Shown here one piece after another: positions 8,248 to 16,231 of a stretch of 64,000 nucleotides of DNA. Each line of letters begins with the position of its first letter. Position 1 is the first letter of the stretch. The stretch comes from Rhizobium sp. AC27/96. GTDB taxonomy: Bacteria > Pseudomonadota > Alphaproteobacteria > Rhizobiales > Rhizobiaceae. The position numbers and the translations under genes were made by a program. Below the pieces are notes generated by a model. It had not been told where the DNA came from and ran no database searches. It was given only the letters and a program-made list of their open reading frames with translations. Location of the stretch: contig NZ_LXKN01000001.1 of the NCBI RefSeq assembly GCF_001692325.1, positions 124,001 through 188,000 on the forward strand. Reading direction: 5' to 3'.

Positions 8248-9693
8248 ATGGCGCAGCAGGGAGTTTCGGGTCGGGCGGAAGACATGGCGCTTTCGCGGGA
8301 GGGCGACCATCCGATCTATCTGCAGATTTGTGCCCGGTTCAAAACCGCGATTGCCGAGGGGCGCCTGGCGCCGGGAGACCGGCTGCCATCGGTGCGCACA
8401 CTCGCCAGCGAACTCGGCCTCTCGCGCGGAACTGTCAATCTGGCCTATCAGATCCTCGCGGAAGAGGGTTATCTCGAATTTCGCGGTGCAGGGGGCACCT
8501 TCGTCGATTTGCGGCTGAAGAAGACAAGCGCGGACAAGCCATCGAGTTCCGCGCCGAGGACTACCCCGGCGGAACAGTCACCCAATGTCAGGCCGTTTCA
8601 GCTTGGTCTCCCCGCTCTCGATGCCTTTCCGCGCAAGACCTGGAACCGGCTCGTCAGCCGCCGCTCGCGAGAGCTCGGCGCAGAGCAGCTTGGCTATCCC
8701 GAGCCCGCCGGCCTCCCGGCGCTGCGAGAGCGCATTGCCACCTATCTCGCCTTTTCACGGGGCATCGTCTGCCGGCCGGAACAGGTGTTCGTGACCTCGG
8801 GCCATCGCGCCAGCCTGGAGCTGATCATGCGGTCGCTCTATCGGCCCGGTGATGGCATATGGTTTGAGGATCCGGGCTACCCCGTCGCCCGGGAATTTCT
8901 GCTCTCGATAAATGCCAAACTTCATCCGGTGCCGGTCGATCAGGATGGCCTTGTCGTCGAAGAGGGCAGGGAGCGCGCGCCAGATGCTCGTTTCGCCATC
9001 GTTACGCCCGCCAACCAGAGCCCGCTCTGCGTGATGATGTCCAAGGACAGACGCGGCGAATTGCTCAAATGGGCAGACGAGGGGCAGCGCTGGATCATCG
9101 AGGACGATTACGACAGCGAATATCGCTACAATCGCCGCCCACCATTGTCGCTCAAGGCAATGGATCGCGGCGAGCGTGTCCTTTTCACCGGCTCGTTCAG
9201 CAAGGTTCTCTATCCGGCACTGCGGCTTGCCTATCTGGTCGTGCCGCCGGCGGAGGTTGAGGTATTCGAGCGCGCCTGTCGGGTGGGGGGCGGTGGCAGC
9301 CCGATATTCCATCAGACCGTCATCGCCGATTTCATCGAACAGGGCTATTTCGTGCGTCATCTCAAGAAGATGCGCTCCTTGTACGCCGAGCGTCGCCAGT
9401 TGCTGGTCGATACGATGCATGATGTCTTCGGAGACAGCGCCAGGGCGATTTCTCCCGCCGCCGGGCTGCACCTCGTCATGCAGTTTGATGGGTATCGGGC
9501 GTCTTCAGCCAATATCGCCGCATTGGCGCAGGCGGACGGCTTCGGTCTGCAGCCTCTGTCGCTTTGGAATATGGGGCCGCAATCGGTCGATGGTCTGCTG
9601 CTGAGCTTTACCAATCTTGCCAGCAGGCACATGGTCGAATCTTTTGCGGTGCGTTTGAAAGCGATCTGCGCGGCGGCTGATCGCGACAGTTGA
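8248..9693 (+). CDS. MocR/PdxR-type GntR regulator with aminotransferase domain
   Basis: An N-terminal GntR winged helix (PIYLQICARFKTAIAEGRL, then LPSVRTLASELGLSRGTVN) is joined by a linker to a class I aminotransferase-like domain. That domain has the PLP lysine in GSFSKVLYPALR and the IIEDDYDSEYRY motif. MocR proteins sense PLP or amino-group ligands. Possible starts are 8212 (GTG), 8248 (ATG, used here, AGGA upstream) and 8284 (ATG). The epimerase gene follows in the same direction, with putative operator half-sites in the gap. Confidence 0.9.
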   Translation: MAQQGVSGRAEDMALSREGDHPIYLQICARFKTAIAEGRLAPGDRLPSVRTLASELGLSRGTVNLAYQILAEEGYLEFRGAGGTFVDLRLKKTSADKPSSSAPRTTPAEQSPNVRPFQLGLPALDAFPRKTWNRLVSRRSRELGAEQLGYPEPAGLPALRERIATYLAFSRGIVCRPEQVFVTSGHRASLELIMRSLYRPGDGIWFEDPGYPVAREFLLSINAKLHPVPVDQDGLVVEEGRERAPDARFAIVTPANQSPLCVMMSKDRRGELLKWADEGQRWIIEDDYDSEYRYNRRPPLSLKAMDRGERVLFTGSFSKVLYPALRLAYLVVPPAEVEVFERACRVGGGGSPIFHQTVIADFIEQGYFVRHLKKMRSLYAERRQLLVDTMHDVFGDSARAISPAAGLHLVMQFDGYRASSANIAALAQADGFGLQPLSLWNMGPQSVDGLLLSFTNLASRHMVESFAVRLKAICAAADRDS

Positions 9694-9727
9694 GACTTGC
9701 CTTTGGCCTAGTCGAATCATCGATTCT

Positions 9728-9783
9728 TGCATCTGTTTTCCAGGCCAAGCCCGTGCGAAAGAATATGCATCAATCACGATGCA
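9728..9783. promoter_or_regulatory. Putative MocR operator upstream of epimerase gene
   Basis: A perfect 6-6-6 dyad, TGCATC-N6-GATGCA, occupies 9766-9783. A further TTGCATC half-site lies about 38 bases upstream at 9728. Paired direct and inverted half-sites are typical of MocR regulators. The assignment is by proximity only. Confidence 0.4.
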
Positions 9784-9802
9784 AACATCTCAGGAGTTTC
9801 CA

Positions 9803-10504
9803 ATGGGCGAGACCATTTTTCTTGCTGGCGCAACCGGTGCGATCGGGAGCAGGCTCGTGCCCCTGCTGGTCGAGGCAGGCTTCACCGTCTACGGTTCCAC
9901 CCGCAAGCCGGAACGCGGGCAAAGCCTGCGCCAGGCAGGCGCCACGCCTGTCGTTGTCGATGTCTTCGATGGCGAGGCCCTGACGGCGGCGCTGCGGCAG
10001 ATAAAGCCTGGTATCGTCATTCACCAGCTGACCGATCTGCCCTTCGGGCTTGATCCCGCGCAGATGGAAGAGGGGCGTGCCCGCAATGCCCGTATCCGCG
10101 AAGTGGGAACGAAGAACCTCGTCGATGCCGCCGTCGCGGCCGGGGCGCAGCGGATGCTTTCGCAAAGCATCGCCTGGTCTTATCAGGTCGGTAGAGGGGA
10201 GATTACCGAAGAGACGCCGCTGCTGGAAAGTGCAACCGCGATCCGCACACTCGAAGGGCTCACGCTCACGACCGCTGGCATTGCCGGTACGGTCTTGCGG
10301 TATGGCCTTCTCTATGGCCCGGGCACCGGCTGCGATGCGCCGAACGGACCTATATGCCTGCATGTGGATGATGCTGCCCGCGCCGCCCTGCTGGCGGTGC
10401 AAAGCTCGGTAATCGGCGTCTTCAATGTGGTCGATGATGGTGGCCCGGTTTCGAACGCCAAGGCAAAATCCCTACTCGGCTGGCAGCCGCGCAAGCACGA
10501 CTAG
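9803..10504 (+). CDS. Short NAD(P)-dependent epimerase/dehydratase-like protein
   Basis: About 233 residues beginning with the nucleotide-binding GATGAIGSRLVPLLVEAGF motif of extended SDR proteins. The VVDVFDGEAL and HQLTDLP strands follow. The usual YxxxK catalytic pair is not obvious (WSYQVGRGEI instead), and the protein is shorter than typical epimerases (about 300 residues). It may bind NAD(P)H without standard catalysis. CAGGAG ahead of 9803 supports that start over 9779. It is a likely target of the adjacent MocR gene. Confidence 0.8.
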   Translation: MGETIFLAGATGAIGSRLVPLLVEAGFTVYGSTRKPERGQSLRQAGATPVVVDVFDGEALTAALRQIKPGIVIHQLTDLPFGLDPAQMEEGRARNARIREVGTKNLVDAAVAAGAQRMLSQSIAWSYQVGRGEITEETPLLESATAIRTLEGLTLTTAGIAGTVLRYGLLYGPGTGCDAPNGPICLHVDDAARAALLAVQSSVIGVFNVVDDGGPVSNAKAKSLLGWQPRKHD

Positions 10505-10512
10505 GCAATGGC

Positions 10513-10543
10513 AGGTCCTCCGGGATTGCCCGGAGGACCTTTG
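10513..10543. terminator. Hairpin between convergent epimerase and aldo-keto reductase genes
   Basis: A perfect 12-base stem, AGGTCCTCCGGG/CCCGGAGGACCT, with a four-base ATTG loop. The trailing T run is short (CCTTTG). It lies nine bases after the epimerase stop and nine bases before the end of the leftward reductase gene, so it could serve both. Confidence 0.75.
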
Positions 10544-10551
10544 TGGCATGC

Positions 10552-11547
10552 CTATCGAGTTGCATCACCCCGGCGGTATTCGAGGGTGAGATCATCAAGC
10601 TTTGCCTTTAGTTCAGGCGCGAGGGCGTAGTCGGCGGCTGCGAGCGTGTCGGTCAACTGCCCGGTTCGGCTGGCCCCCAGAATGACCGAGGTGATCGCTG
10701 GATTTGCCATAACCCAGGCGACGGCGAGCTTTGCCAGCGGTTCGCCGGCTTCTTGGGCTATCGCCCGCAGCTTTTCGATCGTTTCGAATTCGCGCTGGTG
10801 CCAGTAGCGCGCCATGTACATGGCGCCGAACTGACCGACTTCTGCTGAAAACCGCCCCGTTTCAGGCTTCTCATCCTGTTGGTATCGTCCGCTCAGAAGC
10901 CCGCCGGCAAGCGGATTGAACGGGATAACCGCCAGGTTTTCCTCCTGCGCGAGAGGCAGCAATTCGCGCTCCATCTCGCGAAACAGCAGATTGTAGCGGG
11001 GTTGCGCGGAGACGAAACGCGCCAGCCTTAACGTGTCCTGGCGGCCGATGGCACGCGCCAGCCGATAGGCCAGGAAATTCGAGACGCCGATATACCGCGC
11101 CTTGCCCGATCGAACGATCGCATCAAGCGCTTCCACGGTTTCGTCCAGCGGCGTCTCAGCATCGTCCATATGAACCTGATAGAGGTCCACATAATCCGTG
11201 TTCAGGCGACGGAGCGATGCCTCGATCGCATCGAGCAGATGCTTGCGAGACGAGCCGCGATCCCATGGCGATGTTCCCATCGGGCCGCCGCCCTTGGTCC
11301 CGACGATGAACCGGTCGCGCTTGCCCTTCAGCCATCGCCCCGTGATCTCCTCTGACCTGCCGACTTCGGACATGGTGCCGCCTCCGGGATAGATGTCGGC
11401 GGTATCGATGAAATTCACACCGGCATCCGCCGCCTTGTCAAACACCTGAAACGATTCCGCTTCGTCGGTCTGCTTGCCGAAGGTTCCTGTCCCGAGGCAG
11501 AGGCTGGACACCATGAGACCGGTACGGCTGAACTTTTTGAATTGCAT
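10552..11547 (-). CDS. Aldo/keto reductase
   Basis: A 331-residue TIM-barrel NADPH oxidoreductase. It shows the family tetrad context: FIDTADIYPGG (Asp, Tyr), VGTKGGGP (Lys) and DLYQVHMDD (His). The C-terminal NADP-binding stretch SVILGASRTGQLTDTL is also present. It resembles the YghZ/general stress AKR group. It is divergent from the TetR gene at 11690, with two dyad operators between them, so it is probably TetR-controlled. The substrate is unknown. Confidence 0.92.
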   Translation of the reverse strand: MQFKKFSRTGLMVSSLCLGTGTFGKQTDEAESFQVFDKAADAGVNFIDTADIYPGGGTMSEVGRSEEITGRWLKGKRDRFIVGTKGGGPMGTSPWDRGSSRKHLLDAIEASLRRLNTDYVDLYQVHMDDAETPLDETVEALDAIVRSGKARYIGVSNFLAYRLARAIGRQDTLRLARFVSAQPRYNLLFREMERELLPLAQEENLAVIPFNPLAGGLLSGRYQQDEKPETGRFSAEVGQFGAMYMARYWHQREFETIEKLRAIAQEAGEPLAKLAVAWVMANPAITSVILGASRTGQLTDTLAAADYALAPELKAKLDDLTLEYRRGDATR

Positions 11548-11589
11548 GAGAGTTTCCTTCAGGAGAGCCGCCTGTCGCAGGCAGTAGCG

Positions 11590-11658
11590 AAATATAACGA
11601 TCGCTATATTTGACGATTTGCGTGGTCTGTCAAGAAAGATTATATAGTGGTCGCTATA
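11590..11658. promoter_or_regulatory. Two TetR-type dyad operators between AKR and tetR genes
   Basis: Site 1 (11590-11611) has arms AAATATA and TATATTT around a CGATCG centre, with one mismatched pair. Site 2 (11643-11658) is TATAG-N6-CTATA. Both share the TATAG/CTATA half-site and lie in the 142-base divergent promoter region. Confidence 0.65.
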
Positions 11659-11689
11659 GAAGGCGGTAACGAAGACAGGCAGCGAGCAG

Positions 11690-12271
11690 ATGGCGCGACC
11701 AAGGGTGCTGGATATTGAAAAGGCGATCGACGTGGCGACGACGCTCTTCTGGCGAAATGGCTATGAGAGCACCTCGGTTGCCGATTTGACCAAGGCCATG
11801 GGCATAACCCCGCCGAGCTTCTACTTCGCGTTCCACAGCAAGGACGGCCTGTTCCTCCGGGTGCTCGAACATTATCTCGAGACACGGTTGAGCTATGCCG
11901 AGGAAGCGCTGAACGAGCCGACCGCGCGCGGGGTTGCCGAGCTGATGCTCTATCGCATGGCCGATCTCTATACGGATGCCGCCCATCCGCCCGGCTGCCT
12001 CGCCGTCAATTGCGCGCTGGCTTGCGCCGATGACCCAGGCCCGATCCGTGGCGAACTTTCAAGGCTGCGCGAAGCGCGGCGAATGCGGCTGTGCAATCGG
12101 CTTTACGAGGCGAAAGCCGCGGGAGACTTGCCACCCGATGCCGTCCCCGAGGAACTTGCGCGTTTCTTAATGACTGTCGGCTGGGGAATGGCCCTCGACG
12201 CCCAATCCGGCGCGAAAAGAGAACAGCTCTATGGCACGGTTGAAAGAGCGCTCAAGGCATGGCCAAGCTGA
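11690..12271 (+). CDS. TetR/AcrR family transcriptional regulator
   Basis: A 193-residue repressor. The N-terminal helix-turn-helix is clear (IDVATTLFWRNGYESTSVAD, then LTKAMGITPPSFYFAFHSKD), and the C-terminal ligand domain has a cysteine-containing CLAVNCALACADD segment. It is transcribed away from the aldo-keto reductase gene and is likely to repress both that gene and itself through the paired dyads. The inducer is unknown. Confidence 0.92.
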   Translation: MARPRVLDIEKAIDVATTLFWRNGYESTSVADLTKAMGITPPSFYFAFHSKDGLFLRVLEHYLETRLSYAEEALNEPTARGVAELMLYRMADLYTDAAHPPGCLAVNCALACADDPGPIRGELSRLREARRMRLCNRLYEAKAAGDLPPDAVPEELARFLMTVGWGMALDAQSGAKREQLYGTVERALKAWPS

Positions 12272-12302
12272 TCATGAGGGGTCAATTCGGCAAGGGGCCC
12301 CG

Positions 12303-12632
12303 TCACGAACGTTCGGGGTCGTTGCCACCGTGAAAGCGGCCGAGATGCTGCGCACAGAACAGGGCGATCAGCAATGCGCCCAGACCGAGTGACAAAACAT
12401 CGGATGTGTCGTTCAGCGAGAAATCACCGACCTCGCAGACCAGAAGATAGGCGATGACGAGATTGGTGAAACCCCAAAGCACGTTGACGGTGGAAGAGGA
12501 CAGGCCCTCTCCACGCGGCGTCGCGAAAGGCGTCTGGAATGGCTGGCCCATGACCCCGCTGACCAGATGCGGCACGGCGTTCATGAGAAAAAGGCCACCG
12601 AAGAAATAGGATAGAAGATGGTGCCACTGCAT
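12303..12632 (-). CDS. Small membrane protein coupled to isochorismatase-like gene
   Basis: A 109-residue protein from the ATG at 12632 (MQWHHLLSYFFGGLFLMNAV). Three hydrophobic segments are visible, at about residues 6-26, 48-66 and 77-96, with a polar His/Asp-rich tail. It starts one base after the stop of the isochorismatase-like gene, so it is probably co-translated. No named family was recognised and no catalytic motif is seen. Confidence 0.7.
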   Translation of the reverse strand: MQWHHLLSYFFGGLFLMNAVPHLVSGVMGQPFQTPFATPRGEGLSSSTVNVLWGFTNLVIAYLLVCEVGDFSLNDTSDVLSLGLGALLIALFCAQHLGRFHGGNDPERS

Positions 12633-12633
12633 A

Positions 12634-13200
12634 TCAGGCAGTCCTCGATGCGAGCAGGTTGATGATGTCTTGGGTTGTGGCGGTCTCGCCAAGGCGCGGG
12701 AAGACGGTCTTGATGCTGTAGTCATGCGCTTCGGCTCGTCCGTCGGTCATCGCGTCGATGGCGAGCGTGACGTTGAAGCCGTGCTCATAGGCCTGGCGGG
12801 CAGTTGCCTCGACGCCGGTACCGGTGGCAACACCGACAATGACGACCTGCGTGACATCGAGCGCTCTCAAGCGCTTCTCCAGGTCGGTGGTCGCGAATGC
12901 ACCCCACGATCGCTTCGTCACGATCATATCCTCGGGCTGTTGGCCAAGCTCGGAAATGAAGTCGGTGAAGCCGGCGGGGAGCGCACCGACATGGCGCGGC
13001 GGCTGCTCCGTGCGGCCGGGCGCTCCGCCCGCGACATTGACCAGCACGACGGGAAGATGCCGGGCACGAAAGGCTTCGATCAGCGCTACGGCATGGGTGA
13101 CAACCGGCCCGATGGGATGGGCAAAGGGCGATCCGATGATGCCTTGCTGGAGATCGACGACGATGAGCGCCGTCTTTGGATCAAGGGTGGTGAGGGCCAT
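12634..13200 (-). CDS. Isochorismatase-like hydrolase lacking the nucleophilic cysteine
   Basis: A 188-residue alpha/beta protein of the isochorismatase superfamily. The active-site Asp16 (IVVDLQQG) and Lys96 (VTKRSWGAF) are present. At the usual cysteine position, however, the motif reads GVATGTGVEATARQA, with Gly at residue 129. Cysteine hydrolases (nicotinamidase type) need that Cys, whereas true isochorismatases such as EntB and PhzD have Gly. A vinyl-ether hydrolase or another non-thiol mechanism is therefore more likely. It lies between a MarR gene and a small membrane protein gene in one leftward unit. Confidence 0.88.
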   Translation of the reverse strand: MALTTLDPKTALIVVDLQQGIIGSPFAHPIGPVVTHAVALIEAFRARHLPVVLVNVAGGAPGRTEQPPRHVGALPAGFTDFISELGQQPEDMIVTKRSWGAFATTDLEKRLRALDVTQVVIVGVATGTGVEATARQAYEHGFNVTLAIDAMTDGRAEAHDYSIKTVFPRLGETATTQDIINLLASRTA

Positions 13201-13254
13201 GAGGATTGCCTTCGTTGTGGATTGCCTGGGGGGCGAGAGCGGACGATAGCGACG

Positions 13255-13707
13255 TCAATCGTCGGCGAGCCGCTGCAGCAGTTGGATTGCGGACAGCAGC
13301 TGATCCTGTTCCTCGCTCGAGAGCCGCGCCTCGATCGTGCGGGAAAGCCAGTCCTGCCGCGCCGCGCGGCCTTCTTCGATGCGCTTGCGGCAGGCATCGG
13401 TGATGGACAGGATAGTCTGGCGACCGTCATTCGGATCGGCAAACCCCTTTACAAGTTTCAACGCCTCCAAAGCGGCGATGACGGCTCCCATGGACTGCGG
13501 CCGCATGCCCTCGGCTCGCGCCAGACTGGACGTCGTCATCGGCCCGTCTTTCTCAAGGCGCACAAGCACCGATATCTGCGTCGTCGTCAGTTCTCCCTCA
13601 TCAGCCTGATCGCGCAGGCGACGCTTGAGTTTGCTCATGACGCCGCGGAGGTCCTGCGCAATGCTGGCGGCGGTGGAGTGATGTGGTTGGTCAGATTGAG
13701 CGTTCAT
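13255..13707 (-). CDS. MarR family transcriptional regulator
   Basis: A 150-residue winged-helix regulator: LTTTQISVLVRLEKDGPMTT, SSLARAEGMRPQSMGAVIAAL (recognition helix) and the wing DPNDGRQTILSIT are typical MarR. It precedes the isochorismatase-like gene by 54 bases in the same direction. A long dyad just upstream of its start suggests autoregulation. The ligand may be an aromatic or phenolic compound, as in many MarR proteins; that is inference. Confidence 0.92.
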   Translation of the reverse strand: MNAQSDQPHHSTAASIAQDLRGVMSKLKRRLRDQADEGELTTTQISVLVRLEKDGPMTTSSLARAEGMRPQSMGAVIAALEALKLVKGFADPNDGRQTILSITDACRKRIEEGRAARQDWLSRTIEARLSSEEQDQLLSAIQLLQRLADD

Positions 13708-13714
13708 ATGGCAG

Positions 13715-13766
13715 GCTTAGCATATAGGAAGTTAAACTGCAAAGGTAGACTTCATATATGTTAAGC
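13715..13766. promoter_or_regulatory. Long inverted repeat upstream of marR gene
   Basis: 19-base arms (13715-13733 and 13748-13766) match at 16 positions when one is complemented; both begin GCTTA and contain CATATA. They are 14 bases apart and lie eight bases upstream of the MarR start codon, which is where an autoregulatory operator would sit. Confidence 0.6.
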
Positions 13767-13790
13767 TTGGCGGCTCCAACGCATTGCGGT

Positions 13791-14711
13791 TTAAATCTGA
13801 ACGGTGGATGCATATTCGCTCGGCGGGCAGCCGACCCTGTGACTGAAAGCGGTACTGAACGCACTTGTCGACTTGTAGCCGATCTGGAACGCTATCTCCT
13901 CCAAGGTACCGCTTCCTCGGCGCAATGCGTCCTTGGCGAGCGCCATCCGCCAATTCAGCAGATACTCCACTGGTGCCGCACCCACGGCCTCGGAAAACCG
14001 CCGCGCAAATGCGGCCCGCGACATGCCGGCCTGTCGCGCCAGCTCTTCGACGGTCCATCCCCTGGCAACATCAGCATGGATGTTGGCGAGCGCTTTTGCG
14101 AGCCTCGTATCGGCCAGTCCGCCCAATACGCCGCGATACGGCAGGGAAGACGCGACCTCGCGGCGCAAGGTTTCGATGAGCATGACCTCGATCAGGCGGG
14201 AGAGAACTGCGTTGCGACCCGGGCGCGTCTCATCGGCCTCTTCACGGACGATGGAGACGAGCGTGTGCAATCTGGCCGCCGCCTCATCTTCGGCGCGCAG
14301 ATGGATGCACCGGGGTAACAATTCGACAAGCAGGTGCGCGTTTGCAGGATCGCAGACGATCAATCCGCCGACGATCCGAGTTGCCGGTTCGTCCAGCGGA
14401 TTGCCGAGCCGCACTTCGCCGTCGACGGAGTGAATGGCCTTGAAAGCCTCATCCGACAGTACCGTTTTTGCCGTTGGCTCGCTGAGAAACACGTCCGCCA
14501 TCGGCCTGGAAGACAGGACATAATCTCCCGCCCGCAGTTCCACGAGATCACCTCCGGCCACTTGAAACCAGCAATTGCCCTCCATCGCAAAATAGAAGAC
14601 CGGGCCTGGTTGAGGTGGCACCTGCACGCCCCAAGTGCCCGAGGCAGCCATTCTGCCGAGCAGCACGGTCTGTGGGCGAAGCAATTGAATGATGTCGGTT
14701 AAAGCGTCCAT
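13791..14711 (-). CDS. AraC family regulator with cupin ligand domain
   Basis: A 306-residue protein. The N-terminal half is a cupin-like domain (PGPVFYFAMEGNCWFQV, then LRAGDYVLSSRP), as in the AraC cupin_6 group. The C-terminal half has two helix-turn-helix motifs (TVEELARQAGMSRAAFARRF and LEEIAFQIGYKSTSAFSTAF). It is divergent from the short-chain dehydrogenase gene at 14805, its most likely target. Confidence 0.92.
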   Translation of the reverse strand: MDALTDIIQLLRPQTVLLGRMAASGTWGVQVPPQPGPVFYFAMEGNCWFQVAGGDLVELRAGDYVLSSRPMADVFLSEPTAKTVLSDEAFKAIHSVDGEVRLGNPLDEPATRIVGGLIVCDPANAHLLVELLPRCIHLRAEDEAAARLHTLVSIVREEADETRPGRNAVLSRLIEVMLIETLRREVASSLPYRGVLGGLADTRLAKALANIHADVARGWTVEELARQAGMSRAAFARRFSEAVGAAPVEYLLNWRMALAKDALRRGSGTLEEIAFQIGYKSTSAFSTAFSHRVGCPPSEYASTVQI

Positions 14712-14804
14712 TGAGACGATCCGTAATGAAATAGAGATTAATCGTTATAGATTATCATCCTTCGCTCACTTAGCAATTCTCCAACACGAAATGGAGAACA
14801 AGAC

Positions 14805-15650
14805 ATGACCAAGACCGTCCTTATCACCGGCTGCTCGTCAGGAGTGGGCAAGTCCACAGCGAGGTTCTTTGCGGCTCAGGGCTGGAACGTTGTCGCGACG
14901 ATGCGAAGTCCGCAGCCAGAGCTTGCGGATGAAAACCCGGAGCGAATCCTCGTTATGGCACTCGACGTATCCGATCAGGCCAGCGTTGGCGCTGCCATTG
15001 AGGCCGGCATTGCGCGTTTCGGCAAGATCGACGTGGTCATAAACAATGCCGGCATCACAATGGTCTCGATCTTTGAGGCGACACCGCGAAAGGCCGCGCG
15101 TCAGATTTTCGAGACCAACGTCTTCGGGGTGATGAATGTCATTCGAGAAGCAACACCTCATCTGCGCAAGCAGGGTGGCGGCACCATCGTCAATGTCACC
15201 TCGGGCGTCGGCTTCATGGCGGTGCCGCTGCTCTCCCTTTATGTCGCCTCCAAGCATGCCGTCGAAGGCCTGTCGGAATCGCTCTCCTATGAGCTGGAAT
15301 CGCAAAATATCCGGATCAGGATGGTCGAGCCCGGTGCAATCCGCAGCACCAATTTTGCCGCGAGCGGAATGGCTCTGTCGCAGCAGATACCCGTTCCGGA
15401 GAACTACAAGGCCTATTTCGATCACGCGCTTCAGTCGATGATCGATTATCCCTTCGATTCAACGGAGGAGCAGGCGGTGGTGGAAACGATTTTTCAGGCG
15501 GCAACGGATGCCTCCGGCCGTCTCCGCTATGTCGTCGGGCCTGATGTGGAAGAATATGCCCGTCTCCGCTGGAGCACCTCCGAGGATGAATATCGTGCCG
15601 AAATGAGCCGCCTGACAGGGCAAGACGCCTGGCGCGAAAGAAGCGTCTGA
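14805..15650 (+). CDS. Short-chain dehydrogenase/reductase
   Basis: A 281-residue Rossmann oxidoreductase. It has the cofactor loop TGCSSGVGK near residue 8, NNAG (VVINNAGIT), a catalytic Ser region (IVNVTSGVGF) and the YxxxK pair (YVASKHAVEG). The C-terminus is longer than minimal SDRs. AGAACA lies upstream of the ATG. It is divergent from the AraC gene, with a 93-base shared promoter region. The substrate is unknown. Confidence 0.93.
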   Translation: MTKTVLITGCSSGVGKSTARFFAAQGWNVVATMRSPQPELADENPERILVMALDVSDQASVGAAIEAGIARFGKIDVVINNAGITMVSIFEATPRKAARQIFETNVFGVMNVIREATPHLRKQGGGTIVNVTSGVGFMAVPLLSLYVASKHAVEGLSESLSYELESQNIRIRMVEPGAIRSTNFAASGMALSQQIPVPENYKAYFDHALQSMIDYPFDSTEEQAVVETIFQAATDASGRLRYVVGPDVEEYARLRWSTSEDEYRAEMSRLTGQDAWRERSV

Positions 15651-15844
15651 ACATATCGCGATGATTTGCGCGGGAGCCGACAGACCGGTTTCCCCGCATC
15701 GTCGAACTACTCCTCGCAAGGCTCAAGGTGAGATTGCGGTTGTCCTTTCCAACGGCCGATAGAAATACCGGGATTGCTGTGTAGCACCTTGCCCCATCCC
15801 CCTTTCCCTCTATGCTGCCCCCAACATCAAGGGAGGCTTTATCC

Positions 15845-16153
15845 ATGATCCTGCACTGCGTTTTCCTGCGGCTGAAATCCGCCATGACACAGGATGAGAA
15901 GAAGGCGCTTTTCGAAGCCGTGGCCGCTTTGCAGCAGGTCATTCCGGGCATTGTCGATGTGAAATATGGGCCGAATGTCTCGCCGGAAGGGCTGCATGGC
16001 GGCTTTGTCGATGGCTTTGCGGTGACGTTTGAAAGCCCGGAGGCGCGGGATGCCTATCTGGTGCATCCGCAGCATGTCGCCGTCGGCGAGCGGATCGTCT
16101 CTTCGACCGATGGCGGCCTTGCCGGTCTGCTGGTCTTCGATCTCAATCTTTAA
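15845..16153 (+). CDS. Dabb (stress-responsive alpha/beta barrel) domain protein
   Basis: A 102-residue protein starting MILHCVFLRLK, the usual Dabb opening (a His and a hydrophobic strand). It continues VKYGPNVSPEGLHGGFVDGFAVTFESPEARDAY in separate strands and ends with a VHPQHVAVGERI helix. These are small dimeric ferredoxin-like barrels of unclear substrate. GGAGG (AGGGAGGC) lies upstream of the ATG at 15845. A strong terminator follows. Confidence 0.85.
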   Translation: MILHCVFLRLKSAMTQDEKKALFEAVAALQQVIPGIVDVKYGPNVSPEGLHGGFVDGFAVTFESPEARDAYLVHPQHVAVGERIVSSTDGGLAGLLVFDLNL

Positions 16154-16170
16154 ATCAGTCTTGAAGCAGA

Positions 16171-16207
16171 ACGGGGCGCAGGTGAAATCCGCCTGCGCCC
16201 CGTTTTG
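16171..16207 (+). terminator. Intrinsic terminator after Dabb gene
   Basis: A 12-base GC-rich stem, ACGGGGCGCAGG/CCTGCGCCCCGT, with a nine-base loop followed by TTTTG. It lies between convergent genes: the Dabb gene and the metal-binding protein gene. Confidence 0.88.
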
Positions 16208-16231
16208 TTCGCTACCTGCTCAATCGGCAGT

